DNA of 6,008 bases from an uncultured Muribaculaceae bacterium (GCA_910586565.1 CAJUIT010000037.1:1-6008); one strand, 5' to 3'. Counted from the first letter of the stretch, positions 1-5,522 are shown. Numbers and translations: made by a program. The notes: generated by a model from the sequence alone, not told the origin.

Positions 1-31
1 CTGCGAAAGTGGGAGAGTAGGTAACCGCCCC
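1..31 (+). rRNA. 5S ribosomal RNA, 3' end (partial)
   Basis: The first bases read GAAAGTGGGAGAGTAGGT followed by a short C-rich end. This is the conserved 3' portion of bacterial 5S rRNA, with the GGGAGAGTAGGT stretch and the strand that closes helix I. The 5' part lies outside the window, so the pairing of the two ends cannot be tested. The strong terminator that follows directly fits the end of an rRNA operon. The exact 3' end is estimated. Confidence 0.8.
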
Positions 32-39
32 CTATCCAC

Positions 40-81
40 GCCGGGGTCACACGCACACAGCGAGTGACCCCGGCTTTTTTT
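40..81 (+). terminator. Intrinsic terminator of the rRNA operon
   Basis: A perfect 11-bp GC-rich stem (GCCGGGGTCAC at 40-50 with GTGACCCCGGC at 64-74) has a 13-nt loop and is followed at once by seven T residues (75-81). This is a textbook Rho-independent terminator, placed about ten bases after the 5S end. Confidence 0.93.
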
Positions 82-110
82 GTGCGCCCGCGCAGAAGCT
101 TCGCGACGCA

Positions 111-150
111 GACGAAAAGACAAAAGACAAAAAGACATAAGACGAAAAGC
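111..150. repeat. A-rich simple repeat (GACRAAAA-like units)
   Basis: Units such as GACGAAAA, GACAAAA and GACATAA follow each other in irregular tandem order. The tract is low-complexity and non-coding. A comparable purine-rich degenerate tract is present at about 2959-3000. Confidence 0.55.
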
Positions 151-219
151 GACAATAGTTTTCAGTTGAGAGTTTTTAGCTCTTAGAGGCTGCGCATAGC
201 CCTTCATTCGGCGCAGCCG

Positions 220-246
220 CACGTAGAGCCGCCATACATGGCGGCT
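220..246. repeat. 27-bp palindromic element, copy 1
   Basis: This 27-bp sequence is found again, exactly and in inverted orientation, at 474-500. It contains a near-perfect palindrome: GAGCCGCCAT (226-235) and ATGGCGGCTC (238-247) separated by two bases. It would form a tight hairpin on either strand. The pairing of two inverted palindromic units recalls REP/BIME-type elements, but no transposase is in the window. Confidence 0.75.
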
Positions 247-309
247 CGGAACAGGTGCTCGGAGCAAGCGGTTCGGGACAGGCGCTCGCTGACTATGGTA
301 TTTCTCTAT

Positions 310-398
310 CTCTCGCAGATTACGCGGATTACACGGATTAGGCCGACATGCGGACGGCTAACGCGGAAAATCTGTGGAATCTGCGTAATCCGTGAGAG
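310..398. repeat. Imperfect 31-bp inverted repeat made of 9-bp GATTAC units
   Basis: The left arm (310-340) and the reverse complement of the right arm (368-398) agree at 25 of 31 positions. Within the left arm, a 9-bp unit of the form CRGATTACR occurs nearly three times in tandem. The intervening 27 bases are GC-rich and show no ORF. The pair sits between the two 27-bp palindromes, giving a nested inverted layout. Confidence 0.65.
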
Positions 399-470
399 TT
401 TTGATTGCTGATTTGATGATGCAATCTGTGAAGAATCTTCTGCGAGCCTTCGGTTGGTTAGGGGAAAGTT

Positions 471-493
471 AAAAGCCGCCATGTATGGCGGCT
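471..493 (-). terminator. Possible weak terminator of the minus-strand ABC/gntR operon
   Basis: Read on the minus strand, the GC-rich hairpin is followed by TTTTAAC, a short U-run. It is the only GC-rich hairpin with a U-run found in the few hundred bases after the repressor stop codon, though it lies about 160 bp away. The T-run is short, so this is a weak candidate that may simply reflect the repeat element. Confidence 0.3.
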
Positions 494-500
494 CTACGTG
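474..500. repeat. 27-bp palindromic element, copy 2 (inverted)
   Basis: This is the exact reverse complement of 220-246. Its internal hairpin (AGCCGCCAT at 474-482 with ATGGCGGCT at 485-493) is 9 bp with a two-base loop, so it can only fold with the loop opened by a pair or more. It abuts the first unit of the 40-bp tandem repeat. Confidence 0.75.
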
Positions 501-620
501 GGGATGCAGCTATAGTGTGGGAGAGGTGTGTTGAGGTGGGGGGATGCAGCTATAGTGTGGGAGAGGTGTGTTGAGGTGGGGGGATGCAGCTTTAGTGTGG
601 GAGAGTTGTGTTGTGGTGAG
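501..620. repeat. 40-bp tandem repeat, three copies
   Basis: Units 501-540 and 541-580 are identical over all 40 bases. Unit 581-620 differs at four positions. A decayed fourth fragment (ATGCAG, then TGTGAGA) may follow at about 626-638. The unit is G-rich on the + strand, is not a multiple of three, and lies outside any ORF, just after the end of the gntR-type gene. Confidence 0.92.
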
Positions 621-655
621 GGAAGAATGCAGTGTGAGATTTAAGATTGTGGGGC

Positions 656-1015
656 TTATTTGATGAGTGGTGTGAGGTGGGCGGTAAGGTCGTTGATTGA
701 GATGTTGAGCATTTTCATGGTGCGCGAGAGCTCGGGGAGCGTTGTTGTGAAGAATTCGGTGCGCTGCGCTTCAAGAACGCGTGTGGGTGCATCGGGGGCG
801 AGGTAGAATCCGAGGCCACGCCGCGGAACGATTATGCCGTCGGCCTGGAGGTCGTCGAATGCTTTCAGAACGGTGTGGGTGTTGACCATGAGCTGTGCCG
901 AAAGTTCCCTCACGGAGGGAACTTTCCTGTCGGGCTCCCATTCGCCCGACAGGATTCGTGCAAAGCACAGGTCGACTATTTGACGATATATAGGTTTATC
1001 GGTAGTGAAATTCAT
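656..1015 (-). CDS. GntR-family transcriptional regulator, YtrA-type (short)
   Basis: This 119-residue protein is a winged-helix DNA-binding regulator. Residues about 7-77 form the GntR domain: KPIYRQIVD, then ILSGEW, the recognition region VPSVRELSAQL, then NTHTVLKAFDDLQADGII and the wing RRGLGFYL. The rest (about 40 residues) is a short helical tail, as in the YtrA subgroup, which lacks the large ligand domain of other GntR proteins. The start was placed at MNFTTDKPIY because the GntR domain begins there. The open frame runs 59 codons further upstream, but that part overlaps the permease gene and looks non-native. It is the last gene after the ATPase and permease, although YtrA-type regulators often come first. 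It probably represses the operon, perhaps through the dyad at 2889-2908. Confidence 0.88.
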   Translation of the reverse strand: MNFTTDKPIYRQIVDLCFARILSGEWEPDRKVPSVRELSAQLMVNTHTVLKAFDDLQADGIIVPRRGLGFYLAPDAPTRVLEAQRTEFFTTTLPELSRTMKMLNISINDLTAHLTPLIK

Positions 1016-1110
1016 TTGAGGGGCAGGAGGGAGAGTTTGCGTGATGGGGTTAAGATGTGCCCGGTGTGGATGCCGGAAATAGAGGGGAGGAAAATGTTCT
1101 GTCGGGTCTA
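1016..1110 (-). other. 95-bp gap between permease and regulator genes
   Basis: No TAnnTTTG promoter was seen on the minus strand in this gap, and no terminator hairpin, so the regulator is probably transcribed with the two genes before it. The gap is long compared with the 4-bp overlap of the first two genes. Confidence 0.4.
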
Positions 1111-1890
1111 TCAGATTTGGAATTTCTTGACGGCGGCGTAGCTGCGTTGCAGCATGGCAGCGAAGAATACTACTGACAAAACTCCTATCCAATTGAACAC
1201 AGTTAAAACGTGTTGCATGACTTCCGCAACGATGGCATCGACATCGGGTGTAGCAATGTCGCCCCGCATTCCTGCTTCAAATCCCAGCTTGAAGCCTATA
1301 AACATGCCGACAAACGCTCCGCTGAACATGTAGATAGCGAGTGCAACGCCCATCGTAAGGAGGGTTTTGACGGTGCGGTTCTCTTTGTAATGGAGCATGC
1401 CCCAAAATGCGAGAATTACCGGTACGAGGCCGGTGCACTGATACCAGTAGCTGAGTTTTAGGTGGTAAATCTCCTCGGGGAGGAGCAGAGTCATTACCGG
1501 GGTTCCGGATTGAGTGATGGAGGCAATGGCTGAAATAAGCAATTGCGGGATTATAAGCAACGCCGGGATGATGAGGAAAAAGTAGATGGCAAGAATTCCC
1601 CAGCGGCTTAGTGCCGACGCGGGGAGGATGGTTGCAAACAAACGGTCGTCTTTTCCCGACATTGAGAATGGCGCGAAATAGAAGAGCATCCACAGGATGG
1701 ATGTGCCGATTATAGCCAGCGGTTTCAATGATTCCACCAGTGTCATGGCATACATGAACCCTCCTGTAAGGAAAGATGCGATTGCGTAGATAATAATCTG
1801 GCGGCGGAAAACCGGATAGTAGTAGTTGGCAACGAGCCTGAATGTAGACCGGTTGGCAATGGCTGCTGCGGATGATGTTGGTGCACTCAT
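1111..1890 (-). CDS. ABC-2-like membrane protein, probable permease subunit
   Basis: This 259-residue protein has about six hydrophobic segments, at residues 31-50, 56-74, 98-124, 148-166, 177-200 and 230-248. A short soluble N-terminus and a basic C-terminus (AAVKKF) are also seen. No enzyme motif is visible. Its start codon overlaps the stop of the ATPase gene (ATGA at 1887-1890), which implies translational coupling and points to a membrane partner of that ATPase. ATPase, six-helix membrane protein and YtrA-type regulator together are typical of small inducible exporters or envelope-stress ABC modules in many bacteria. The substrate cannot be told from the sequence. The membrane protein itself is poorly conserved in such systems, so the assignment rests mainly on context and topology. 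Confidence 0.78.
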   Translation of the reverse strand: MSAPTSSAAAIANRSTFRLVANYYYPVFRRQIIIYAIASFLTGGFMYAMTLVESLKPLAIIGTSILWMLFYFAPFSMSGKDDRLFATILPASALSRWGILAIYFFLIIPALLIIPQLLISAIASITQSGTPVMTLLLPEEIYHLKLSYWYQCTGLVPVILAFWGMLHYKENRTVKTLLTMGVALAIYMFSGAFVGMFIGFKLGFEAGMRGDIATPDVDAIVAEVMQHVLTVFNWIGVLSVVFFAAMLQRSYAAVKKFQI

Positions 1891-2741
1891 GACAAGTGTG
1901 GATTTTCGGTGGTTAGAATCGACAGAATTTGTTTGGCGGCCGGGCTGTGGAGCGCGGAATAGAAGAGGTTGAAATCGATGTCGCTGGCAATTCCGTCGGT
2001 GTTTTCAATAATGGCGAATGAGCCGTTGAAGTTGAACTCGCTGTAGAGCGGCGTCTGCGATGAGAGGGGATTGTTGACGAATGCGATGCGGCGCGTTATG
2101 TCGGCAACACTCATTGCCATGAGCAATTGGCCGCGGTGCATTACGGTAACGCCGTCGATGAGATTGCGCAAATCCCACACGGTGTGGGTGGAGATTATAA
2201 CGGTTCGGTTTTCGTCGACATAGCGTGCAAGCAGCCGCTGCATAGCTTTTTTAGCCTCGATGTCGAGGCCGTTGGCCGGTTCGTCGAGCAGCAACACGTC
2301 GGTGCCGAGGGCTATGGCGTAGGCCACAGCGCTTTTCTTGCGGTTGCCGAATGATTGATCGCGGAGGCGTTCATTGCCGGTGAGTCCGAACTCATTGAGG
2401 CAATCGTCGAGGCATTCTGATGAGAATGACGGATAGAAAACCGAATGACGGGCGGCAAAGCTGCGGATGGATTCTGACGTGACGCCGTCAAGGGCTGTGT
2501 CGGGGAGAAAGAAAACGTGCTGAAGCGCTGCCGGATTGCGTAGGGCCATGTCGTAGCCGTTGACGTCGCACAAGCCGCTCTGTGCTTGCAGCAGGCCTGC
2601 CATCAAGTGCAGAAGTGTAGTTTTGCCCGCACCGTTTTCGCCCAGCAACAGATGGATGCCCGGGTTGATTTGAGCCGAGGCGCGGCTTACGGCTTCGGGG
2701 CCTTTATGGTAGCTGTAGGAGATGTTGTCGAGAAGAATCAT
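1887..2741 (-). CDS. ABC transporter ATP-binding protein
   Basis: This 284-residue nucleotide-binding subunit carries the ABC motifs in order: Walker A GENGAGKT (34-41), a signature region QSFGNRKK (129-136), Walker B VLLLDEP (149-155), D-loop NGLD (157-160) and the switch histidine in STH (H186). The signature departs from LSGGQ, and the usual Q-loop glutamine is not evident near FFLPD (77-81). Such variants occur in the YtrB/CcmA-like branch that pairs with ABC-2 membrane proteins. Residues after about 215 form a C-terminal extension of unclear role. It is the first gene of the operon. ATG at 2741 is chosen because ILLDNISYSY is the normal first strand of the domain. It should hydrolyse ATP at the inner face of the membrane to drive the neighbouring permease. 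Confidence 0.93.
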   Translation of the reverse strand: MILLDNISYSYHKGPEAVSRASAQINPGIHLLLGENGAGKTTLLHLMAGLLQAQSGLCDVNGYDMALRNPAALQHVFFLPDTALDGVTSESIRSFAARHSVFYPSFSSECLDDCLNEFGLTGNERLRDQSFGNRKKSAVAYAIALGTDVLLLDEPANGLDIEAKKAMQRLLARYVDENRTVIISTHTVWDLRNLIDGVTVMHRGQLLMAMSVADITRRIAFVNNPLSSQTPLYSEFNFNGSFAIIENTDGIASDIDFNLFYSALHSPAAKQILSILTTENPHLS

Positions 2742-2783
2742 AGCCGTAGTTGAAAGTTTTTAATTCCGTTTGATTGCTGCCAT

Positions 2784-2843
2784 TCAGGCGGTTGCTGTCG
2801 CAATGATTGCAAATGAACCTAAGATTGATAATAGGAATGTCAT
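2784..2843 (-). CDS. Possible 19-residue hydrophobic leader ORF
   Basis: Inside the predicted 5' leader of the ABC operon, an ATG opens a frame of 19 codons ending in TGA. The peptide is strongly hydrophobic (MTFLLSILGSFAIIATATA), has no charged residue, and could span a membrane. It ends 42 bp before the ATPase start. No Shine-Dalgarno sequence is seen, but these are usually absent in this phylum. An ORF this short can arise by chance, so its translation is uncertain. It might be a small membrane protein or a leader peptide that affects expression of the operon. Confidence 0.25.
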   Translation of the reverse strand: MTFLLSILGSFAIIATATA

Positions 2844-2888
2844 GGCTTGAACGATGAGTTGAACGCAATGTTGTTGATTGGTGTTTAG

Positions 2889-2908
2889 GTGTTGTACATG
2901 ACTAACAC
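2889..2908. promoter_or_regulatory. 20-bp dyad, candidate GntR/YtrA operator
   Basis: GTGTT (2889-2893) and AACAC (2904-2908) form an inverted repeat, and the central CATG (2897-2900) shares the same symmetry axis, giving 7 of 10 matched pairs. It covers the predicted transcription start of the ABC operon. YtrA-family repressors are known to bind inverted repeats with GTGT-like arms. An extra GTGTT half-site lies at 2881-2885. Confidence 0.5.
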
Positions 2909-2912
2909 ACCG

Positions 2913-2944
2913 CAAAGGTATAACCACTTTTCCAAAATTCCAAA
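2913..2944 (-). promoter_or_regulatory. Bacteroidetes-type promoter of the ABC operon
   Basis: On the minus strand, TTTG (complement of 2941-2944) is followed after exactly 20 bp by TACCTTTG (complement of 2913-2920). This matches the primary sigma-factor consensus of the phylum, TTTG then TAnnTTTG with 19-21 bp between. The transcription start would be near 2907, leaving a 5' leader of about 165 nt before the ATPase start codon. Confidence 0.75.
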
Positions 2945-2958
2945 TTTTTTTGAAAAAA

Positions 2959-3000
2959 GAAGCGAGAAGAGAGAAGTCAGAGGGCAGAGGTCAGAAGTGA
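2959..3000. repeat. Degenerate purine-rich tract
   Basis: Units such as AGTCAGAGG, GCAGAGG and TCAGAAGTGAG repeat imperfectly in a stretch made almost wholly of purines. It lies between the divergent ABC promoter and the structured RNA promoter and looks like non-coding filler. Confidence 0.45.
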
Positions 3001-3138
3001 GTGGGTGGTAGAAGTTGATGTGTTATTGGGTAAGATACAAAGAATTTTGTAATTAGTTCTTGGGTATATTGTGCAATAAAACGAATGGAGGCTGTGTCAG
3101 AATTAGGCTTGCTACCATAGCCAAATTTATAGTACGTT

Positions 3139-3170
3139 ATTGTTATACGAAAAATAATTTTGTAATTTTG
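3139..3170 (+). promoter_or_regulatory. Bacteroidetes-type promoter of the structured RNA
   Basis: TAATTTTG (3163-3170) matches TAnnTTTG, and ATTG (3139-3142) lies exactly 20 bp upstream as a 3-of-4 match to the -33 TTTG. Transcription would start at about 3175-3178, just where base-paired sequence begins. A 12-bp repeat AATTTTGTAATT is shared by 3043-3054 and 3156-3167, but the upstream copy has no proper -7 element. Confidence 0.7.
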
Positions 3171-3172
3171 CA

Positions 3173-3490
3173 GTCACAGACCGCATCGCAGAGCCCGGTC
3201 AAGGGCAACGCGGGAGGGGCTGTAAATGACATACGAAAAGCGTTTACTCGACGCTCTTTCTTGGCTTGTTGAAACTTCGCAACTTTCTAATCGTAGTCAA
3301 GAATGTAGCAAACAGTAGATGCCTGTGTGGATATGTATCTTCCGTCTGCATCCGGCGCGTGAGCGTTGGGTGTGGTCGTATAGCATATTCTGCGTGAGGC
3401 TCTGCAAGTTTGCTCGTTCAACTACGATGGGCAATGCGAAGGCCTCAACAAGCGTGAATGAGCAAACAGTACGGCTCTCACGCTTTTTTT
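3173..3490 (+). ncRNA. Structured RNA of unknown class, about 315 nt, possibly pseudoknotted
   Basis: No convincing protein frame is seen between a good promoter and a U-tract terminator. The 5' domain shows nested helices: GTCA 3173-3176 with TGAC 3227-3230, CAG 3177-3179 with CTG 3220-3222, CCGC 3181-3184 with GCGG 3210-3213, and GCCC 3193-3196 with GGGC 3203-3206. A 9-bp hairpin with one bulge follows (3235-3243 with 3251-3260), then TTCTTG 3258-3263 with CAAGAA 3298-3303; the last two share bases and may alternate. The 3' domain is a long hairpin: helix A 3392-3399 with 3476-3483, helix B 3408-3420 with 3455-3467 (13 bp, one G-U). The loop of B contains ACTACGAT (3421-3428), complementary to ATCGTAGT (3290-3297), a possible pseudoknot or kissing contact. 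I do not recognise it as tmRNA, RNase P, 6S or a known riboswitch. It could also be the leader of the genes downstream. Confidence 0.65.
3451..3490 (+). terminator. Terminator at the 3' end of the structured RNA
   Basis: AGCGTGA (3451-3457) pairs with TCACGCT (3478-3484), and an added GAG/CTC pair (3460-3462 with 3475-3477) lies beyond a two-base bulge. Seven T residues follow (3484-3490). The same 3' arm can instead pair with GCGTGAG at 3392-3398, and helix B would then hold the left arm. Both folds place a stem directly before the T-tract, so both should terminate. Confidence 0.75.
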
Positions 3491-3541
3491 ATAAACCAAT
3501 TAATTGCCAACGAGGGGAGTCCGGCGGTGCTTAAATAAAAT
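3491..3541 (+). other. Short gap between RNA terminator and the 98-residue gene
   Basis: No TAnnTTTG element with a partner was found here. The stretch just before the ATG is AT-rich (TTAAATAAAAT), as is common at starts in this phylum. The genes downstream may therefore depend on read-through of the terminator at 3451-3490, or on a promoter I cannot recognise. Confidence 0.35.
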
Positions 3542-3838
3542 ATGGACGAGACTTTACAGGAACTAATCTACAAAGTCTGCTCAGAATTTCCTACGCTTGA
3601 TGTAGAGGTATGCAATATTTTTGATCAACGTAGATTTGCTCGCATGACACATTATGCATGGAAAAATGGTATTGGTTTTCATCCCGATATGTTCAAAAAT
3701 GCATTAAAACATTCTAATCTATTTCAAGGTCTTTGCGAAGAAGAGCTTGATGAAAAATCTTCTCAATTATGTCATCAGGCCGACTTCGCAAAGAATATGC
3801 TCCATGCAACTTTCGACTTAGAACATCTTACAATCTAA
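3542..3838 (+). CDS. Small protein of unknown function (98 aa)
   Basis: I do not recognise this protein. It has 98 residues, no signal peptide and no membrane segment, so it should be cytosolic. It looks mostly helical, with an acidic stretch EEELDEK (66-72), four cysteines (13, 24, 65, 77) and six histidines (37, 47, 57, 78, 88, 95). These are not spaced as an obvious metal site. Its stop lies 7 bp before the start of the BspA-like gene, so the two are almost certainly co-transcribed. Both are visibly AT-richer than the ABC operon. The start codon chosen follows an AT-rich stretch and gives the longest frame. It could be a regulator or accessory factor of the LRR gene, but nothing in the sequence shows this. 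Confidence 0.75.
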   Translation: MDETLQELIYKVCSEFPTLDVEVCNIFDQRRFARMTHYAWKNGIGFHPDMFKNALKHSNLFQGLCEEELDEKSSQLCHQADFAKNMLHATFDLEHLTI

Positions 3839-3845
3839 ATAGACA

Positions 3846-5522
3846 ATGAAACAAATCAATAAATTTGGAATGATAGTTGCAATGCTACTTTCGTTCATTA
3901 CATCATCTGCTTACGACTTTGAAGTTGATGGGATTGGTTATACAATAACGTCACTTACTGACTTGACAGTGGAGGTTGAAAAGCTTGTCAGTACAGATCA
4001 AACCACTGTGCAAATTCCAGAGTATGTAGAGTATAAAAGTAAGAATCTAAAAGTAACAAGTGTCGCAAAGAATGCCTTTAAGGGTAATAAACAGCTCGGT
4101 GCAATTAACTTACCCAACACTATAGTTTCTATCGGCTCCAGTGCTTTTATGGATGATTCATATCTGACTACGATAAACCTGCCAGAGTCATTGACATATA
4201 TTGGTGCTGAGGCTTTCTATGGATGCACATCTATTATGGCTGTTAATCTTCCAATCGGGGTTAAACGAATCAATTCTCAGACTTTCTATGGATGCAAGTC
4301 TCTATTAAGTATTGACCTTCATTCTAATATCACCTCCATTGGCGAAGGCGCTTTCCAAAACTCTGGATTGCAGTCAATCACAATTCCATCAAGTGTAGTC
4401 TCATTAGGAGAAAGCGCATTTGCCGGAAGTGATATTGAGTCTGTTCATCTTCCGAATGAATTAGACATTGTCCCCACCAGTTGTTTCTCGGATTGTTCTA
4501 AACTTTGTCAAGTCTCTTTTTCATCTTCTATAATTAATTCAAAAGCTTTCCGTAACTGTATTGCCTTACGTCAGGTTTCTCTTCCTGAAAATTTAACCCA
4601 AATTGGAGAACGGGCATTTGAGGGCTGTACAAATCTTATAGAGTTTACTATTCCATCAGCAACCACGACTATTGAGCCGAGCATAATATGGAATTGTCCG
4701 AATATATCTAAATTAACAATAGGAAGAAGTCTAAAAGGTTTACCTGTCTATGCTATTAATGATTATAGCTCTGGGGGATATTCACGTCAGTCCCTGGGAG
4801 GATATTATTCATACACTCCCACGCGGATTACGGATGAGACTTATTTGCAAGGTGTAAGAGAATTTGTTATTGAAGATTCGGATACAGAATTCAGTATTAA
4901 AGGATTTCAGATAAATAATAATGAAACTACGCCACCCTTTACTAATAAGGAGTTAGATTACTATTATATAGGTCGCCCTTTAGTTGACATAAAAAATTGG
5001 ATTTCGGGAAGTACAGGGTTTAGCGTTAAAATCAAACAGGGTACGGGACGTATAAAAAAATTAGAAATTAACGGGAGCAGTACTTCAGTTCCATATTTCT
5101 ATCAGAAAGTTGATACTCTAAAGTTAGGAGTAAATGTTAGGGTATTTAATCTTGGTAACATATATAAAGATGAAATTGTTAAGATAGAATGTCAATCTGA
5201 AGTTCCACCAGTCTGTGAAAATACATACTATAAATTCCCTACCAAAGTATATACAGATGCAATACTTTGTGTCCCGTTCGGTTGCAGAGAGGCTTATGCA
5301 AATGCTGAAATTTGGAAGAATTTTTGGAATATTCAAGAATCAGAGGACGAAAGTGGTATTACAGACATAATTGATAATGGTAATGATAATGCTAATTATC
5401 AGGTGTACAATCTTAAGGGAGATATGATTTTGAAATCAGATAAAATGCCGGAAATTCGTCAACTGCCAAAGGGGATTTATATTGTGGTTACTAAAAATAG
5501 AAGATATAAAGTTATACTCTAA
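3846..5522 (+). CDS. Secreted BspA-like leucine-rich repeat protein
   Basis: The 558-residue protein begins with a signal peptide (KQINKFGMIVAMLLSFITS, cleavage near A22). Residues about 69-298 hold ten repeats of 21-23 residues of the BspA/TpLRR (LRR_5) type. Their strand motifs include AINLP (86), TINLP (109), SIDLH (155), SITIP (177) and SVHLP (199), usually followed by an IGxxAF turn. Residues 300-445 are a non-repeat region with no known motif. Then comes a cap-like segment, VPPVC and VPFGCREAYANAEIW (about 454-490), usual in these proteins. The tail (517-558), with YQVYNLKG and LPKGIYIVV, resembles the type A C-terminal sorting domain of type IX secretion. Such proteins often act in adhesion or in binding host or other cell surfaces. 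The target here is unknown. Being AT-rich and paired with an orphan small gene, it may be acquired. Confidence 0.9.
   Translation: MKQINKFGMIVAMLLSFITSSAYDFEVDGIGYTITSLTDLTVEVEKLVSTDQTTVQIPEYVEYKSKNLKVTSVAKNAFKGNKQLGAINLPNTIVSIGSSAFMDDSYLTTINLPESLTYIGAEAFYGCTSIMAVNLPIGVKRINSQTFYGCKSLLSIDLHSNITSIGEGAFQNSGLQSITIPSSVVSLGESAFAGSDIESVHLPNELDIVPTSCFSDCSKLCQVSFSSSIINSKAFRNCIALRQVSLPENLTQIGERAFEGCTNLIEFTIPSATTTIEPSIIWNCPNISKLTIGRSLKGLPVYAINDYSSGGYSRQSLGGYYSYTPTRITDETYLQGVREFVIEDSDTEFSIKGFQINNNETTPPFTNKELDYYYIGRPLVDIKNWISGSTGFSVKIKQGTGRIKKLEINGSSTSVPYFYQKVDTLKLGVNVRVFNLGNIYKDEIVKIECQSEVPPVCENTYYKFPTKVYTDAILCVPFGCREAYANAEIWKNFWNIQESEDESGITDIIDNGNDNANYQVYNLKGDMILKSDKMPEIRQLPKGIYIVVTKNRRYKVIL

Larger units (their letters stand above)
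82..655. other. Gene-free convergent intergenic region rich in repeats
   Basis: No credible gene is seen on either strand between the rRNA terminator and the end of the gntR-type gene. The stretch is a patchwork of an A-rich simple repeat, GC-rich palindromes, an imperfect inverted pair and a 40-bp tandem repeat, each listed separately. It also holds a perfect 8-bp stem (188-195 with 211-218) with a 15-nt loop, and a near-duplicated ACAGGTGCTCG / ACAGGCGCTCG pair at about 251-288. Such a mix suggests a site that tolerates insertion and repeat expansion between two converging transcription units. Confidence 0.7.

Noticed and set aside
501..620. CRISPR array or G-quadruplex array
   Set aside because: The 40-bp units are contiguous with no variable spacers, and G-runs of three or more are too few and too far apart for a convincing quadruplex.
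771..968. Minus-strand 65-residue frame
   Set aside because: It is an out-of-frame shadow of the GntR coding sequence.
656..1192. Longer 178-residue reading of the regulator
   Set aside because: The extra 59 N-terminal residues lie before the GntR domain, overlap the permease gene by about 80 bp and look unlike a protein domain. The start at 1015 gives the normal YtrA-type length.
1277..1693. Minus-strand 138-residue frame
   Set aside because: It is a shadow of the permease gene in another frame, with an arginine-, proline- and histidine-rich composition and no domain.
3060..3272. Plus-strand 70-residue frame
   Set aside because: It crosses the RNA promoter and the 5' structured domain, has no domain, and has a composition unlike the real genes nearby.
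3173..3490. Structured RNA as tmRNA, RNase P RNA or a group II intron end
   Set aside because: There is no tag frame with a CCA end, no GAGGAAAGTC-type RNase P core, and no domain V hairpin of the expected form.
3319..3534. Plus-strand 71-residue frame
   Set aside because: It runs through helix-forming sequence and straight across the terminator. The structure explains this stretch better.
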